From Crossaster papposus (Eukaryota > Echinodermata > Asteroidea > Velatida > Solasteridae), in assembly GCA_037893245.1 (NCBI GenBank), contig JBAIAA010000025.1:1612001-1676000 (forward strand): DNA of 64,000 nt, given 5' to 3'. Shown here one piece after another: positions 63,974 through 64,000 of this stretch (positions are counted from its first letter, which is position 1; every line of letters begins with the position of its first letter). A program made the position numbers and the translations under genes. The notes under the pieces are model-generated. The model was not told the origin of the DNA and ran no database searches. It saw only the letters and a program-made list of their open reading frames with translations.

Positions 63974-64000
63974 AGACAATAAATGTATTTTCGTTGGGTC
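63974..64000 (+). repeat. Terminal direct repeat A2, truncated by the window end
   Basis: AGACAATAAATGTATTTTCG then TTGGGTC, matching 59151-59177 apart from two bases. It runs off the window. Confidence 0.72.

Larger units (their letters stand above)
59151..64000 (+). mobile_element. Second DIRS-order (Ngaro-like) element, decayed, cut by window end
   Basis: Starts at AGACATCAAATGTATTTTCG-TTGGGTC (59151-59177), which recurs with two changes at 63974-64000. This fits the split direct repeats (A1 ... A2) of Ngaro-type elements, with the matching B2 beyond the window. In between are gag, RT-RNase H (partly duplicated), the conserved NNWLV block and a tyrosine recombinase. Compared with the element at 30555, all coding parts are more broken. 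Confidence 0.82.

Overview
This is a eukaryotic, metazoan nuclear DNA window with no sign of bacterial or organellar sequence. It holds spliced exons, LINEs, LTR, DIRS-order and Penelope-like retroelements, many small inverted-repeat DNA transposons, and a damaged 18S rDNA copy. The repeat mix (mag-type Ty3, BEL/Pao, DIRS-order, Penelope, Tx1-like and CR1/L2-like LINEs) and the frequent ACATGTACATGTA-type motifs suggest a marine invertebrate deuterostome such as an echinoderm, hemichordate or lancelet. That assignment is inference; no diagnostic host gene settles it.

Layout. 1-9450: the last two coding exons of a serine racemase gene (2387-2587 and 9274-9450). Their ~6.7 kb intron is filled with a long inverted repeat, a TTAA-bounded MITE, a CR1/L2-type LINE fragment and a BEL/Pao fragment. 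9451-13013: a Tx1-like LINE fragment split by a small inverted-repeat element, plus further fold-back MITEs. 13014-26459: a degenerate Ty3-type LTR element with long LTRs, an ATAA target duplication and a tRNA-Leu-type primer site. Its 5' LTR is stuffed with nested inverted-repeat elements, and its gag-pro-RT part is tandemly duplicated. 26460-30503: a LINE 5' fragment with a broken 2A-like motif and two more inverted-repeat elements. 30555-35150: a nearly intact DIRS-order (Ngaro-like) retrotransposon with gag, RT-RNase H, an inter-ORF minisatellite and an intact tyrosine recombinase. 35795-39457: a MITE, unassigned DNA and a Penelope-like element. 39458-44575: a complete, apparently young Ty3 element on the minus strand (two 182-bp LTRs, CGCTC target duplication, one open 1355-codon gag-pol) that landed inside the Penelope element. 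44581-47980: the Penelope remainder, an inverted Penelope piece and small inverted-repeat elements. 47980-53216: a LINE 3' tail followed by a long ORF of seventeen ~51-residue repeats, running in frame up to a TAG and then into a broken RNase H-like, transposase-like reading frame. 53880-56403: a GC-rich spacer and a truncated, mutated 18S rRNA copy ending at a 369-bp fold-back element. 57830-58135: a ~62-bp minisatellite. 59151-64000: a second, decayed DIRS-order element with an intron-like GT-AG insertion in gag, a duplicated RT-RNase H block and the first part of its split direct repeat at the window edge.

The only recognisable host gene is serine racemase. Almost everything else is mobile DNA at different stages of decay, and nested insertions give a relative order of events. 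The most unusual items are the repeat-rich ORF joined to the transposase-like frame, and the paired DIRS-order elements, which differ by an exact intron-like segment and both carry short tandem repeats between RT-RNase H and recombinase.
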